This document shows positions 27,331 to 41,279 of a stretch of DNA of 64,000 bases, piece by piece. The position numbers were made by a program, and so were the translations under genes. Below the pieces are notes generated by a model. The model was not told where the DNA came from and searched no databases. It saw only the letters and a program-made list of their open reading frames with translations. Source of the stretch: Rhynochetos jubatus. Taxonomy: Eukaryota > Chordata > Aves > Eurypygiformes > Rhynochetidae. Positions within the stretch are counted from its first letter, which is position 1, and each line of letters starts with the position of its first letter. The DNA is taken from the NCBI GenBank assembly GCA_027574665.1, contig CM050657.1, positions 27,341,408 to 27,405,407 on the forward strand. Reading direction: 5' to 3'.

Positions 27331-29825
27331 CACAGAATCATAGAATAGTTTGGGTTGAAAGGGATCTCTAAAGGCTTTCTGTCCCTGCACTGAGCAGGGA
27401 CACCTTCAACTAGATCAGGTTGCTCAGAGCCCCGTCCAGACTGACCTTGAACGTTTCCATGGATAGGACATCTACTCCCTCTCTGGGCAACCTGTTCCAG
27501 TGTGTCACCACCCTCATTGTAAAAAAATTCTTCCTTATGTCTAGTCTAAGTCTCCCCTCTTTTAGTTTAAAATCATTACCCCTTGTCCTGTTGCAACAGG
27601 CTCTGCTGAAAATGTTTGGCCCCATCTTTCTTGTAAGACCTCTTTAAGTATTGAAAGGCCACAGTAAGATCTCCCCAGAGCCTTCTCTTCTCCAGACTGA
27701 ACACCCCCAACTCTCTCAGCCTTTTTTCACAGCAGAGGGGCTCCAGCCCTCTGAGCATTTTTGCTGAGGGTGCACTCAATCCCACTATGTCATTGGTGAA
27801 GGTATTAGACTGCACTGGTCCCAGCACGAACCCCTGAGGGACACCACTTGTCACCAATCTCCATCTGGACATTGAGCCATTGACCACTACCCTCTGGATG
27901 CGACCACCCAACCAATTCCTCATCCACCGAACAGTCCACCCATCAAATCCATCTCTCTCCAATTTAGGGAGAAGGATGTTGTGGGAGACCTTGCAGAAGT
28001 CCAGATAGATGACATCAGCAGCTCTTCCCTTGTCCAGTTGTCCACTGATGCAGTCACTCCATCACAGAAGGCCACTAGGTTGGCCAGGCAGAACTTGCCA
28101 ATGATGGAGCCACACTGGCTGTCTCAAATCCCCTCCCTGTCCTCCATGTGCCCCAGCATAGCTCCTAGGGGGATCTGTTCCATGATCTTCCCAGGCACAG
28201 AGGGGAGGCTGACAGGTCAGTAGTTCCCAGGGTCCTCCTTTCTACCCTTCCTAAAAACAGGTCCGATGTTTCCCTTCTTCCACCCTCCAGGGACTTCGCC
28301 TGCCTGACATGACTTTGCAAATATAACGGAGAGTGGCTTGGTGACTGCATCAGCCAATTCCCTCAGGACTCTGGGATGCATCTCGGCAGGTCCCACAGAC
28401 ATGTATATTCAGGTTCCTCAGTTGGCCATGAACCTCATCTCCTCTTACAGTGGGAAGGACTTTGCTCCCCAGTCCCTGTCCTGCGGTCCATCCACCTGAG
28501 GGGTGTGGGAAAAGAGGTTGCCAGTGAAGAGTGAGGCAAAAAAGCCAAGTACCTTGGCCTTCTCATCCACTGTTACCAGCTTTCCAGTCTTGCTCACTGG
28601 GGGGGACGCTTCCTCTGACCTTCCTTTTCTGGCTGACACACCTGGAGAAGCCCTTCTCGTTATGCTTTGCATTCCTTGCCAAGTTTAACTCCCTCCATAC
28701 CTTGGACTTCCTGACCCCATCCCTACACAACCGGGCAGCATCCCTGTACCCTTCCCAGGTTCTACTTCCACTGCCTGTGCACTTCCTTCTTGCCCTTTAG
28801 TTTGACCAGCAGGTCTCGACTCAGCCATGCTGGTCTCTTGCCTTCCTTTCCTGACTTCTTACACCTGGGGATCGAGAGCTCCTGTGCTCCATGTAAAGTG
28901 TCCTTCCAGCTCCGTTCTGATCCCTTGTCCGTGCGGGCAGTCTCCCAGGGGTCCAATCGACTAACTCCTTGCAGAGCTGGAAGTTTGCTTTCCTAAAATT
29001 CAGAGTCCTGACTTCACTCTTCACCTGGCCCATATCCCTCAGGACTGCGAATTCCACAGTGTGTGATCACTGCAGCCCAGGTGCCTCCAATCTTGGCGTC
29101 ACCGATTAGCTCACTGTGTTGGTGACCATCAGGTCCAGGATCACATCCCCCCTGGAGGGACTTGAGAAGTCATCCTTGCTGCATTCCAGGTGTCTCCTGG
29201 ATTGCCTGCCGCTCACCATGCTACTTTTCCAGCGGATATTGGGGTGGTTGAAGCCCCCCAACAGCAGGAGAGCCTGGAGCGTGATGTCTCCTGTAGCTGG
29301 AGTCAGAAGCTTGGTCAATAGGCTCCCCCTGATCGGGCAGCCTGCAGTAGACACCAACTACAAGGTTCCCTTTGCTGCCTCGGTCACTGGTTCTTACCCC
29401 TAAGCTTTCTACCTGCTCGTGGCTGTTCCTCGGAGACAGCTCTCCACACTCAACCTGTTTCTTGATGTGGAGGGCAACACCTCCACCCCTCCTGTCCCTT
29501 CAAACAGCCTGTAGCCATCAACAGCCGCACTCCAGCTGTGGGATTCATCTCACCAAGTTTCAGTGATGGCAACTAGGTCGTAGCTTTCTATCAGCACGGT
29601 GGCTTCCAACCCCCCGGTTTGTTGCTGGTGTGTTGTTGTAGAGACATTTCAGCTAAGGTGTCACCTTCTTAGAGGAACACCCCTTAATTCCTTTGAGGTG
29701 TTTCCCCAGTGTTTCCCTGTTGGCCCCTATTACCCCAGGAGCCCCTGGCTCATCTCCGTAAGACTTCAGGTGTGCTGCAGTGTACCCAGCATGTCCCAGA
29801 GCAACAGGCTGAGGGCCCTTTAATG
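27331..29825 (-). mobile_element. CR1: CR1 LINE, about 2.5 kb, minus strand, 5' truncated and internally deleted
   Basis: A CR1 non-LTR retrotransposon in reverse orientation. Its 3' end is at 27331, where CACAGAATCATAGAATAG followed by TTTGGGTTGAAAGGGAT is the reverse complement of the CR1 terminus. Reading leftward from about 29.6 kb on the minus strand there are recognisable parts of the ORF2 protein: endonuclease segments around 29.1-29.6 kb (GGFNHPNIRWKSS, then ILDLMVTN), the connector with RPAWLSRDLLVKLKGKK near 28.8 kb, and reverse transcriptase segments with ADAVTKPLSVIFAKS near 28.3 kb and [13 protein letters not shown] near 27.85 kb. Right after this last motif the frame jumps to [17 protein letters not shown] near the end of ORF2, so the RT core after the SGVPQGS-like motif, including the expected catalytic FADD box, is missing. 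Several frames are needed to read it, so it is inactive. The far 5' limit is approximate. Confidence 0.92.
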
Positions 29826-30483
29826 CTGCTAGAGAGTCTCTAGATTCTGCCTATATAGTATAAGGCAAGCAATAGTCCTCAATTGAGCTATTTTTATTGC
29901 ACATACGCATAACATTCCTTAATTTGAGCAAACAGCAAGTTCGATACCATTGTAAAGAAAATGTGAATCTGTAAAACACTTCCGTGAGAGAGAATACTAG
30001 TTGTAAATTTAAGACAGGCAGTAAGAATTATTTCTGGAATATAATTTCCTTCTTCTTAGTTTAATGGGATCCTGCCATGTCTAGCCGGGAGTAGAAGGAT
30101 AAAAAAAAAATCCCACAAATTACTTAACTATGATCTCCTTCGCCTACTTTTCTGGTTCTTCTGATTGAGGAGTTATAACAACTAGGAATAGGCACGTGCT
30201 ATCATCAGAAACCTTTGTCAACCAATTACATGGATTCATTACTTTCTATTGGTTTCAGGACTGGAGCACCAGGGCTGCCTCCCCTGACACCCCTCTCTCC
30301 CCAGGGCCTTGAGTCCCCCTGGCCGGGCACAGGGGGACTGGCACCGCCTGGGCAGAGCACCCAGCTCCCCTGTCCCTCAGCAGCGGGTTAGGCGAAGGGC
30401 CACCTCCGCCTCCCGCGGGCCTTGTGCAAACGCACCCACAGGCAGCATGCACCTGCGGGGAGAGGCCAAGGTGCCTCTTTTAC
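29826..30483. other. Intergenic spacer with a GC-rich patch
   Basis: Mostly AT-rich DNA, with a locally GC-rich patch at about 30255-30475. No gene or known repeat was recognised between the two CR1 pieces. Confidence 0.5.
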
Positions 30484-30577
30484 CATAGAATCACAGGCTG
30501 GTTTGGGTTGGAAGGGACCTTAAATCCCATCCAGTGCCAACCCCCCTGCCATGGGCAGGGACACCCTCCACTAGAAG
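30484..30577 (-). mobile_element. CR1: CR1 3' end fragment, minus strand
   Basis: About 95 bases beginning CATAGAATCACAGGCTGG and containing TTTGGGTTGGAAGGGACC and CCTGCCATGGGCAGGGACAC, the reverse complement of a CR1 3' tail. It is heavily 5' truncated and close in sequence to the copy at 63555-63677, so both probably come from the same young subfamily. Confidence 0.92.
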
Positions 30578-32449
30578 GCTCAATTAACTTGCAAGGGTTT
30601 GGGTTCACCTTAGAACAAGAATTTAACGAATGCGTGCATTAGTGAAAACCACGTGGGATAATGTTAACTGCAACCCTTGTCTCTAGTACCGGATTGTTCA
30701 GGCAAATTAAAGCAAGTAAATTCTAGGATAGTCCCGAGGTGGTTTAGAAATAACAGGAGCAACACTTGTGCTATTTTAGCCATTTCATCACTGAAATGAT
30801 ATCACAGTTTAGCAGCTCCTAGACATCAGGCAACAGTTCAGCAAACCTCGCTTACTTTGCAGATTTCTGAAAACCAGGCATGCCAAAGATTTTTTTTCTG
30901 CCAAATTAGGCAAAGTCAGCCAAATGGAAAGGTGTAAATCCTGTCCTCTTGTGTACTCACTGCCTCTGGCTGTTCTCAGGACCTGGCGGAGATTGAAGTT
31001 GCCTGCTATTAGCAACTAGAAAAAGCATGAGGCAGAATGCCAGCTTCTAAATTAAACACACAAAACCTCCTTTTCTACTTAAGTTTTAAAGACATGTATA
31101 TTTCTTTCACACCTAGCGCTCAAAACGCGGTCAAGTTTAAGTGAGAAGCTGGAAAACTACCAAAGACTTACATAGAGTTACATCGCCAGAAGAAAGACTG
31201 CATTTTGGAACACATCCCCAAGATTTATGAAGATGTCCCTCACCCTGTCTCCGGGCCAGCTGGACTATTAGGAGTTGGGAAGATTTTTGATCAGAGTGGA
31301 AAGTCCTAAAGATCATTTCACAAGCCCCATCAATCAGCCTAATGCTGTCCCAGTTGCCGTAGGAGAAACATGTCTAAGGAATTTTGCAATTAGTTAAAAG
31401 GGTGAGTCATTTCATTGTAGATTTTCGCTCAGGGAGAGTGGCATGGGTTGTTTTGGGGGAGTGTGGTTTTTTCTTTATTTTTTCTTTAATGCTGCTTTTA
31501 CATTTCAGAACTGCCCTGACTTCAAGGACTTATCCCAACGAACAGTCAGACATCCAAAAAAGCCCTTATTCAAATACATCTGTTACCCTTAATGATACAT
31601 TCCAAACACTCCTTCACCGTGGGTAAGAGAAAAACGCAGATATAAATGCATTTCTGAAAGGGAGAGAAAAGATTAGAAGTGACTTGTTTATTGAAGTTTT
31701 GTGTAATGTATAGCCGGTACACCATATGCAGGAGCTGTGGTGTTACTTGCCACATGCATTCGGGTCCCAGTAAATACAGTACTGAGCTTTTTAAAGAGTG
31801 GCATATGGTGCTTGCTAACGAGAAAACATGTATAGATGCCTATGAGAAGAAACACTATGATATTCCAGAGTTGCTTTTTAGTATTTGTAGGAAAACATCC
31901 AGAAAGAAGAGAAGAGCATCAAAGTCCAGTTCTGCATACCTTCTGCCAAACTCCTAAAAAACTCACTGGGAAGCCAGTATGCTCTAAAGGGCGATAAATA
32001 GCTGAAAAAAACCATGTGGTGAAATAGATACAATTTTTTCCATAGGGAAAATTAAATTTCTAGTCATATCTCTTCAGATCCCAAACCATTAACACTCTCT
32101 CTTCATGTCCTCTTCCACTTGTCTCTTTCCTGGATATTTGCCACCACAAAAAAAAAATTCCCAAGCCACCCTTCCCTGCACAGAAATCTACACCACGCCA
32201 ACCAATCCTTTATGTAACTCTGCCAACATCTTTCCACGCATGTCAGCATTAGCTTATGACATTATTTTTAGGATTTTCCCTTCCGATCAAAACTCTCTGC
32301 ACCACCGTCGGTGACTTCCTCCTCCTGGGCGCAGCTGCCCCAGCCATCAGGGTCTTTGACACTGCCCCAGCGCAGATGCAAACCGGAGCGAGGCAGGAGG
32401 CTCTCGCCACCGCAAAGGCGTGACTCGTGCCAGATGTCTGTCTTTAAAA

Positions 32450-32505
32450 ATATACCCGTATATATATGCAGACACACATATATACATGTATATCTATCTC
32501 TTTAT
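32450..32505. repeat. TA/TG-rich simple stretch
   Basis: Imperfect alternation of TA and CA dinucleotides (for example GTATATATATGCAGACACAC). A simple low-complexity patch. Confidence 0.7.
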
Positions 32506-35500
32506 TCTCAGTAGAGACTTTTAGTTTGCTTACCAACAATACATCGCTTAAGACCTACTTCCTCATCCATAGTAGCACGCATATTACTGACACATCTCTT
32601 AAGGAGGCCTTCTAAACGTAAAACTTAAACATTTAATTAAAAATTAATATACCTTTCAGGCCTATTTGCACATGCAATCCCTTGGAGCCCAGGCGCTGCA
32701 TGTGGCGAGGCGGTGCCAAGCTGGGGTCAGATGCACGTGGTGCTTGATCAGACTCGTTGCTTCATCCAAGTTCTCGTTTCTGCAGCCATAAGGAAAAAAG
32801 ATGCGTACTTTAGGTTGGCAGGAATTTAACCATTATTAAAGCAGGATTTTTACTCACAGTATTTTTTCCTTGGTACTACACGATGGGCAGAACGCAGAGG
32901 ATTTTGCTGTGTGTTTTAATGAAGACCTGTGGCAGATTTCCCAGGATTCAAGGGAAATCAGGGATTTCCCAGGCTTATGAGAATGACTTGACTTGAAGGA
33001 TTGTGCGTCCAAACACACAGATTACCCAATAAAATCTATTCCTTTCCTGGTGCTCATCAGTCCTAGTCCTCTGAATCAGGAGCACTGTTGCATAATCCTG
33101 TGTCTTAATTATATTTTGGTGACATGCATGGATTTGAAGGATTCTTCAGGATTACCTTGACCACAAAGTGCTCTGGTGCTAGGTGGCTGCTCAAACAGCT
33201 CTGCCTCATTTTCCCTTTGTTTAAGCATTGTGCAAGGAAGGATTTGCAATGCACAAGAAGATGCAAGGGTCATAAGAATAATCCTGAATGTAGGACAGAT
33301 TTTCAGACAATTCTACCAAGCAGTACTTGTGAGAAGAGCCCGAAGCCCAGGCAGCCTGCATGACAGCAGTGACCTTGCTGCTCAGGGCCAGGCACTCTTT
33401 TGGCATCAGAATATTCCACTGTTATTCCTATCCCTTATCCCTAAAGCGTGGGAGCCGAGGCCTTCACCTGAGGATGCTAGCCTGTATTAGAAAAGCAGCC
33501 TCAAAAGGTAGTCTAATATATCTTAATTAACAATTCTCTCACTTCAGGCGTGGAAGCAGGCAATGACATCATCTCTTTAATGCCCGTACTTACAGGTGAG
33601 GCGAGAGAGGACGCGTTGCCTTAGAAGCCCTAGCAAGTTCCACGCATAAACCTGCATCACCGTTTTTGGTAGCTGGATGTTGCCACAGGGCAAAGCGAGG
33701 AATGAAGCTGTTGGCTTAGGGGCAGCAAACGGAAGTCTGGTGAGCAGTGGAAGCCAGTGTAACTTGGAGTCTGTCATCTGTCTCAATAGCCAATCCTTTG
33801 AAAGACTTGTTGCTATAGATTTGGGCTGGCTTCACCTGCGATACTGCTTCCTGCATTTCTGCTTTCAGCTGGAGTTAAGATTATCGTAACTAGCCTATAC
33901 ATGTTACTGGACAGCAAGATTACTGTTGTTTTTACTGTATTACACCATCAGGCAAGCTGTTGGGACAGAACAGCTGGACAAGTTGGAGCTAGCCTCCTCC
34001 CTGTTAGCTGCTTGGTGGTTCTCCTCGGTTAGAAACACACATCTCTCCAGTTTGACATACGTACTTGCTTATTTCAGCTAACAAAAGAAGGTCCAGAGTA
34101 CAGATCCGATGGCCAGCAGCTCTGGAGTTGCATGCTGGATCATCTCCCCCGTGCCCCATTGCGCATTGCACCGCATTTCTGTTTTCCCTTAAGAAAGTGC
34201 GCACACCACACTCACCTGCCTTACAATTATGACTTGTATGAGGCTGTGAAGGGGTGGTACAGCATACTCTGGTAACAGGTGTTTTACTTTATACAGTGTA
34301 CAGGCCCATCAAGCAAAAATAAATTAACATTTTAAAATTAATTCACAAATTAGTTTTATTCTATTTATCACAAATGCTGCTACTGGCAAAGGAGTGTGCG
34401 GATGCCTGCTCCTTCGGGGTCCTCACCAGCCTGGCAGCCTTTTCTAGCAGCTCGCACATGCTGCATGCCGTGATGGCTGTGCTGTGTGGCACAGATTTTC
34501 CCAGTCGAGGTTCATTTGGAGCTGGTTTGTTTGCGTTGCAGCGCTTCAGAAATGCTCAGCTTTCCCTTTCCCAGAAGGCTATTCTGCCAGAAAAGGAAAA
34601 AGAAGGAAGAAAAGAAAGGGGGAAACTAGCCAAGCAGCAACAAAGGAGGCGAGCGCAGCCACAGCATGCTCCTTGAGGGGTTGCAGGCACTGCTGTGCAT
34701 GCAGCAGAGAGGACAAATTGCTCCAACAGCAGTATGACCCAGCACACTGTGAAGCAGTTACATGCCCCAGAACAAATTACGGCACGCTGGCTGGCCCCAC
34801 AAATAAAATACAGCGCGTTTGCTCTCTCCATATTATCCCATGCGGCCAAAGTGAGCTGTAATTCATATTACAGAACAGCTCCTGTTTTACATGTGCGTGT
34901 ACACATCATCCCACCTCTCTAATTCCACAGCTATGTCCTACCCTAGCTCTTGTCACTCCATGAAAGACCAGGACTTGGATTTCCCTTGCTTTCAGCAGTG
35001 AATGCAGCAGTCCAGGTTAGGAAAAAAAGGAGCGAAGCCAACACACACGCACACAGAGCAGTAAGGGGTCAGCTGCAGTTGCAATCAATTTTTTAAAAGG
35101 CCGATGACGTGTCCAGCTTTGGGCAGCTTTCTGCTACGTCCGTCACGAGGACAATGCCAGTTTCCAAGTGTCTGACAAATCTACAGCAGAGCATGGGACA
35201 CCTGCCCACTAACTGGCCAGTTCCGATCCTACCAGGAGCCTACAGTTGAGCTCTGGCTATTTATCCTGCTTCTTGGAGAGCTTTTACAGTCTTTGCCAAG
35301 TTCTTTGCAGCTACAGCTAAACAGTTTCATACAGCCGGGGCAGAACTAGTTCAAGCGAACTAGAGAGAGGTGCAAATACACGTTCTTATCTTACATAAAA
35401 TAGCCTTACAACAAAATAATTCATCTTAAAATAAGAGAAAGCTGTTTATTCCCTAGCCTTACTCAAAGACACGCTATATAGAACCATTTTTGATGAAACC

Positions 35501-38500
35501 ACGATGGTCCAAGTCAAGAATGGAAAACACCGGCTTGGCAAAACAAATTATCAGAGGAAAAATCAAACTCAAGGGGAATTGCTGGAGATCTCAAATATAT
35601 GTAACTCCACATTTAATATTAAAAACCTCCAAATCTCAGTTGTATTGTATCTAGTGTTTGTATCAGTGGAAAACCAAGCACACATCCACCACCAGAACAG
35701 AGACTGCTGTTGTCCCCAAATTAACCCATAAGGGCTATTGGACAGTCACAGTACGTTCTAAACAGACCGGGAAGGTGCAGTGCATTGTCAGTAGCTAGCC
35801 TGGGCTAGGAAGACTTTCTTTTTTTTACTATTACGAGCCTACAGAAGGGTACTATCTTTTCCTGAGGATTAGTGTCATGAGCCGCAGCAGAAGTCAGACC
35901 AACAATTTAAACTTTGGGGTGAATCTTTCTAAACATCTAATGCCAGCTGTTTTGGCTATATTGTTCTGATTCGTGGTACTGCACGGCAATATAAATTCAC
36001 TGTACAGAGATACAGAGGGAAGACAGAACACACAATAAACACCAAAAAGTGTAGCAGAGGGATCATTCCTCAGGTTTTCTTGGCAGTGTAGAGCTTAGCT
36101 CTTCTCCACTCTGCACGTGATCTCACAAGACGATGTCTTTCAAGTTTGTTCATCACTGAGTGGTTGGAGGGGGTGTTTTAAGGCTGAAAGGAAAACTATG
36201 GAGATTTTTGGGTAATCGTCCGAAGGAAATCTGCCAGGGTAACAGCCACTCCCCCACTGCATGATGCAGCCGCCCTCGTCCCTACCCAGCCCTCCAAGGA
36301 CAAATGGCTGGGGAGTCAGGTGCTGGTTAGATCATCACCAACACCTACAGTTTCGAAAGGAGAGATCAAAGAGATTACAATTGTAGGTGGAGACGCAGAA
36401 AACACAAGGCTACATTCAACTACCTCTTACTACTTGCTATCAGCTCGTCTGTATCTGAGTTTCTTCTCCCACCAACTCACCCTACCACAGATAGGTGGGT
36501 CACTTTAATTCTCCAGCTAAGCCCTTACCCCTTGTACAGCCCATTACAAAAATAAAGCTGCTCTACCAACCAACCAGCACCTATCGCCTTCCTCACCCCT
36601 GATCAAAGCATTTGTCCGTGTGCAGGAGGAACAGGAGCCTTCACCCAACTGGGCCTTTAAAGGCCCACGGGCACACACTGGGCACGGAGGCAAGCGTTTC
36701 ATTTTCATTCATCTTCTTCCATCCACTTCACTAGAATCTAAATTTCTTCCTTAGGACTTACATTCTTTTAACTCCTTAGCTATCCGTCCTTGCTGGGACA
36801 TGTAAAAACTCCTGGTTAATAGCCCTTCTACCTGAGTTTCCTTAGAGCTCCTTAGCCACCTCTCTCTGCCCTTTGGACCTCTAGTATTACCATCACAGCT
36901 TTCCACCTGGATTTTCCAGGAGAGTTTACTACTCTCTATTTAGCGCTCCCTAATTACTTACAAACTTTACGTGTCCTGCTTAAACAAGACAAGTAAAAAA
37001 ACTCCTCCTTTTCCCAAAGTGCATCGCTGTCAAAGCTCAGGTCCAGTTCTTCTTGGACATCATGGGAGCTGTAGCCCTCTGAAAACTGAAACAGGCTGGG
37101 CTTGTGCCTCTCCTAAAGCTGTAGAACAGTTTGTCCCTGTTGACAAAAAAGGATCTTCAGCTTCACCTTTGCACAGAATGGATCCAAATATTTTTCAGTC
37201 AAGGATACCACACAGGATATAGCTCACAGATTCAGTTCAGATGAGGAAAGCCAGAGTAAACATGTATTTGTTAATAATGGTATGAGAAATCTAACCACGC
37301 TATATAATTAATACTATTGCAAAATACTACTCGGAGGAGCGAAAGCAGCGAGGAAGCTGAATGTTACATCTAAAGCACCAAGAGAGCATCTGTGGTAGGT
37401 GGTTTGGCAGGAAAGGGAAGCCAAGGGAAAAGCTCACTAGAAGAGCGAGCTGTTTGATTTGAAACAAGGCTGGGTGCGATGGAAGCTGGGGCAGAGCTCA
37501 GACCAGAGGAAAGGAAAGCCATGAGTGTATTTAGAAGATTTGCAGTTTAGCAGTTACAGCTGTAATTAAGACCCACAGCCACAGGAAACCCGAGTCCATC
37601 TCTTAAGACCAAAACCCCCAGATATTTAATATGCCACAACGGGGGAGATCTGGGTTATCATTTCCAAAAGTAAAGCAGCAATTTCTCACAATATTACAGC
37701 CAAATAAAGCTAGGGCCAACACTTACCAGTTATTTCTGGGTTGACATTATTGGGGGTGTGCTGCTAAATTGCTCTGGGTTCTTGAACTGGGCGCCCTTGG
37801 AGTTGTATGAATTACATAGCCAACGATAGGGGACATGAGTAGTACCTGAAAGACCCTCTTCTCAAAGCACAGGGAAGGGAAGCTGATGGGATGGAAGAGA
37901 AATACACCACAGACCCCTCAGATGCAACCTTGTTTAATGCCACAGCCATCACAGGCTGGTATCTTGCTATTCCTTCGTTTGACACAAGCGCCTTCAAGTT
38001 TGTGGTTACTTTTCCAAAGGAACAAGACCCCAGAAAGTGACCTAAGAACAGCTCCATATGCTAAAATGTTCGAGCTACGTGGCTTGGAGTACAACGCAGA
38101 TGAAACAGCGCAGCACCAAAGATTGATGAGCCTTGGCTTTTACCCATTTTTGCATTATTCTTGACTGCATTCTTCCAGTCTCCCGGATAACTGTGCCGAC
38201 TGCAAGCTGCAGCAGAAGCGAGACTGGCCCAGGGAGTCAAGACAAATGATTCTTTGTAGTTTGTTGCAGTGATGTTAAAGCTGGAACAAATTTCACTGAG
38301 TAGCAATCAGAGGCAAAAATACAAGTAATGAGCTGTTTTCTATTTAGAAAGCAAAGATATTGGCTGCTAGCTCTTGGTGTAAGTAGGGATACAAGAGGCA
38401 AGCTAAAGAAAATACCCAGAGGAACATGCACAAAGACTTTGACCAGAAAGTTTCATGCAGCCAATGTACCCACAGGGCCTGTTTCTCCTTTGCATCGCAC

Positions 38501-38663
38501 GTATTTTCACGGATGCAGGCCCGAACTCCCAGCGGAGGGAAGCGTCAGGATGGGTCATGTGTAGGGAGAGAGGGACTCCACGGCAGCACATGTGGAAAGC
38601 TGGGGGAGAGGGAACGATGCCAAGGCCATCCAGCTCTTGGAGCAACTCACTCCTGTCTTCAAT

Positions 38664-38684
38664 CCCCCCCCCCCCCCCCGCCCC
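38664..38684. repeat. C homopolymer (C16, then GCCCC)
   Basis: Sixteen C residues, a G and four more C. Such a run is a likely place for sequencing or assembly length error. Confidence 0.9.
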
Positions 38685-41279
38685 GTTCAGTGTGGTAAAG
38701 GGCACTTGTGAATAGGTTTTGGACCCCCAGGCAGTAACTTCTCCCCACAGTTTTGCAAAGCCGATTTAAATACTATTAACCCAGCTGACCATCTCCAGCT
38801 CAGCTGAACAGAGAACCAGAGGAGTTGGGGTTTTGAAAGCTTTCTTGAGGGGAAAGCCTGCACGAGTACAATTTCACTGCTGTTGAGTTAGTCTGCGCTA
38901 ACGGCATTTAAATTTTGCCCAGGGTCTCTAATAAGAATTCAAATATAACTTGGAGTTTTTAAATATATATTTCAAAAACTGGAGCCATCCAAACTATGCA
39001 GGGCAGCACATCTTCTGTGTTTATTTTTATTCCTAATCCAGACGCTGCATCAGCTGTCCTCATGGTTTGGTAGCATGAACTACTGGAAGCCTACCAATAC
39101 ATATATATAAAACTTCCTTTTCAGTTCCCATTGGTAGAAGGACAGATTCTTTTTCTTTTTGAGTCACTAAAAAGTCACAGTGGAGGCTAATTCAAGACAA
39201 ATGTGAAGACACGCTATCTGAACAACGGATGTGAGGCTGAGTTGGAAGGAAGTATGCTAAAAAGGACTGCGTCCTAGGGGTCTTCAGTAGGAGAGAGTGC
39301 TGGCAATCACTTGGAGAAAGGATTCTGTTACTGCCGTGGTATTTTGGGCTCCAGACTGCAATGTTTAGAATGTGCTCTGCTCAGACAGTTATGGGAGCAG
39401 CCCCTCCACCATGGCAACTATCATATGGCTTTGCATTGTTGCTAATAATCACACAACCAAAAGAAAAAGAAGTAAGAAGGAGGACGTCCTTGCATACGCA
39501 GACTAGGAAAGTTTATGACTGCATTCTCCAAGGCTGTAACCAGAAGTTATAAATTGCTACATTACTTATTTTCACTTCTCATCTAATTGAAAAAACAGTG
39601 TGTGTAGTTTTTGCAGATAGCCCATTTATTTTGCTGAACTACCTAGAGCTCAAGGATGCTGTTCAGTACTAGCTGGGCACAAGCACAACAAAAGGTCAGG
39701 GGTAATTGGCTCTTGATATAATTATTTTTGTCAGGTATGGATGACTGTCTTTTTTGCAAGGCCACAGCACCCCTTTTCCGAATTAATGGCTCTTTTGCCA
39801 CGAAGGCAGAGGAAATACAAAGCACGCTTACTCACAAGTTGCCGTGAAAGTTGCAGAATTTTACAGGGTCAGCAGCACGGTCCGTAGGCAGCTGTTTGGC
39901 TTCCAGACACATCACTTTTAGCAATTTATAAGGGAGCGATGCACTTGATTAGTAGTTGACCCCACCCTCAGCAGTGCACATGGAGCTGGTCATGAGAGGA
40001 AGAATGGGCTGGGCACAGGTGAAGCCGACAGAGGACATTTCTGACATTCTTCAGCTGAAGGTATCTTGTGCCCTTGCAGTGAGACTCAGCCTCACAGGGT
40101 AGAGACCAGAATACCAGCGCATGGTTCCGTCTGAACTTATCCCCATCCATCCTATGGATTCTGGGCAGCAAGAAACCTTCTAAACCTAAAGACATCCCGC
40201 TCCAACATCTCCTTTACATACCCAAATACACCTGCTCCGCTGCCCCCATGGCAGGGGGGATTTTGTATCAACGTCAGACCACTGCAACGGGGCCCAGTAT
40301 AGCCTGAGAGACCTGGATACACTGTGCCAACGCAGATCATAATCACCATCCCTGGAGCACACCAACAGATTGGGAAGGGCAGTATTGTGGTCTTCATTTT
40401 ACACAGAGCGGGCAGAGATACAGACACGTCGGGTGTTCTGTCTTTGCTGAAAGACTGGTGATTACACGCAGAAATAGCTGCCGATCTCAAAATTCTAGGG
40501 AACACTGATTACAATGTGCCAAAGGAATAAGGACATTTTAAAAAGAGACACACCAGAAGTGTGTACTACAAATTATTTCCTCTTGCTTTCTGTTCTCTTG
40601 AAAGGCTACTGTTACCCAGCTAGAGATGACGGAGGTGGCTGAGGGCACATCGTCGGCCATGGACTGCGAAGGATGAGCAGCCCCAATGACCCGCACACAA
40701 ACAATCCTGACTTGAAGATTCTTTATCCAGTTTTCTCTCCTAATGACAAACAGACCTTGAAAACTAGGAAGATCAATTCACTAACCAAAGAAGGACTCAA
40801 GCAATAATGGCAAATTCAGTTCCAGCATGAATTACCTTGTGCAATACAGATTGAGGATACAGGTATTATTTTGAATTTTGGTTGGTTTATTTGAATTGCA
40901 TCTCCAAACCTTTTTAATAGTCGCTGATCTTTGTTACTAAAAATAAGATTGCTTATTTAGGTGTCACACGATAAGAAGAAGAAAAGATACTCAAAGAGAA
41001 GAAAGTAAAGTAAAGCAAAGCCCTCCAGCGATTCAGGTTTTATAAGCCTGAAAAATCGTTATATTCATGTCTAATGGAAATTAACGTATGTGTTGAAGGC
41101 AATAAGCAAACTATAGAATTCTTAGATGATGTGTTTACTTCATTTCCTTCAGCTTTAGCTTCCTGATTTGCCACTCCTAACACCAAATTATTTGTATTCA
41201 TATCAACAGCCGATTTACGCGGGTAAAATTTACACGCACAAAAATCGGGAAGCTCAGTCAGTTACATTTGCACTGACGG

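Larger units (their letters stand above)
30578..41279. other. Intergenic, about 10.7 kb, no gene recognised
   Basis: Unique-looking AT-rich DNA between the CUL3 side and the cyclase promoter. I recognise no exon, RNA gene or transposon. Small features are a TA/TG-rich simple stretch near 32450-32505 and a C16 run at 38664-38679. Overlapping reading frames near 34.4-34.9 and 38.3-38.7 kb are open on both strands and look accidental. Confidence 0.45.
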
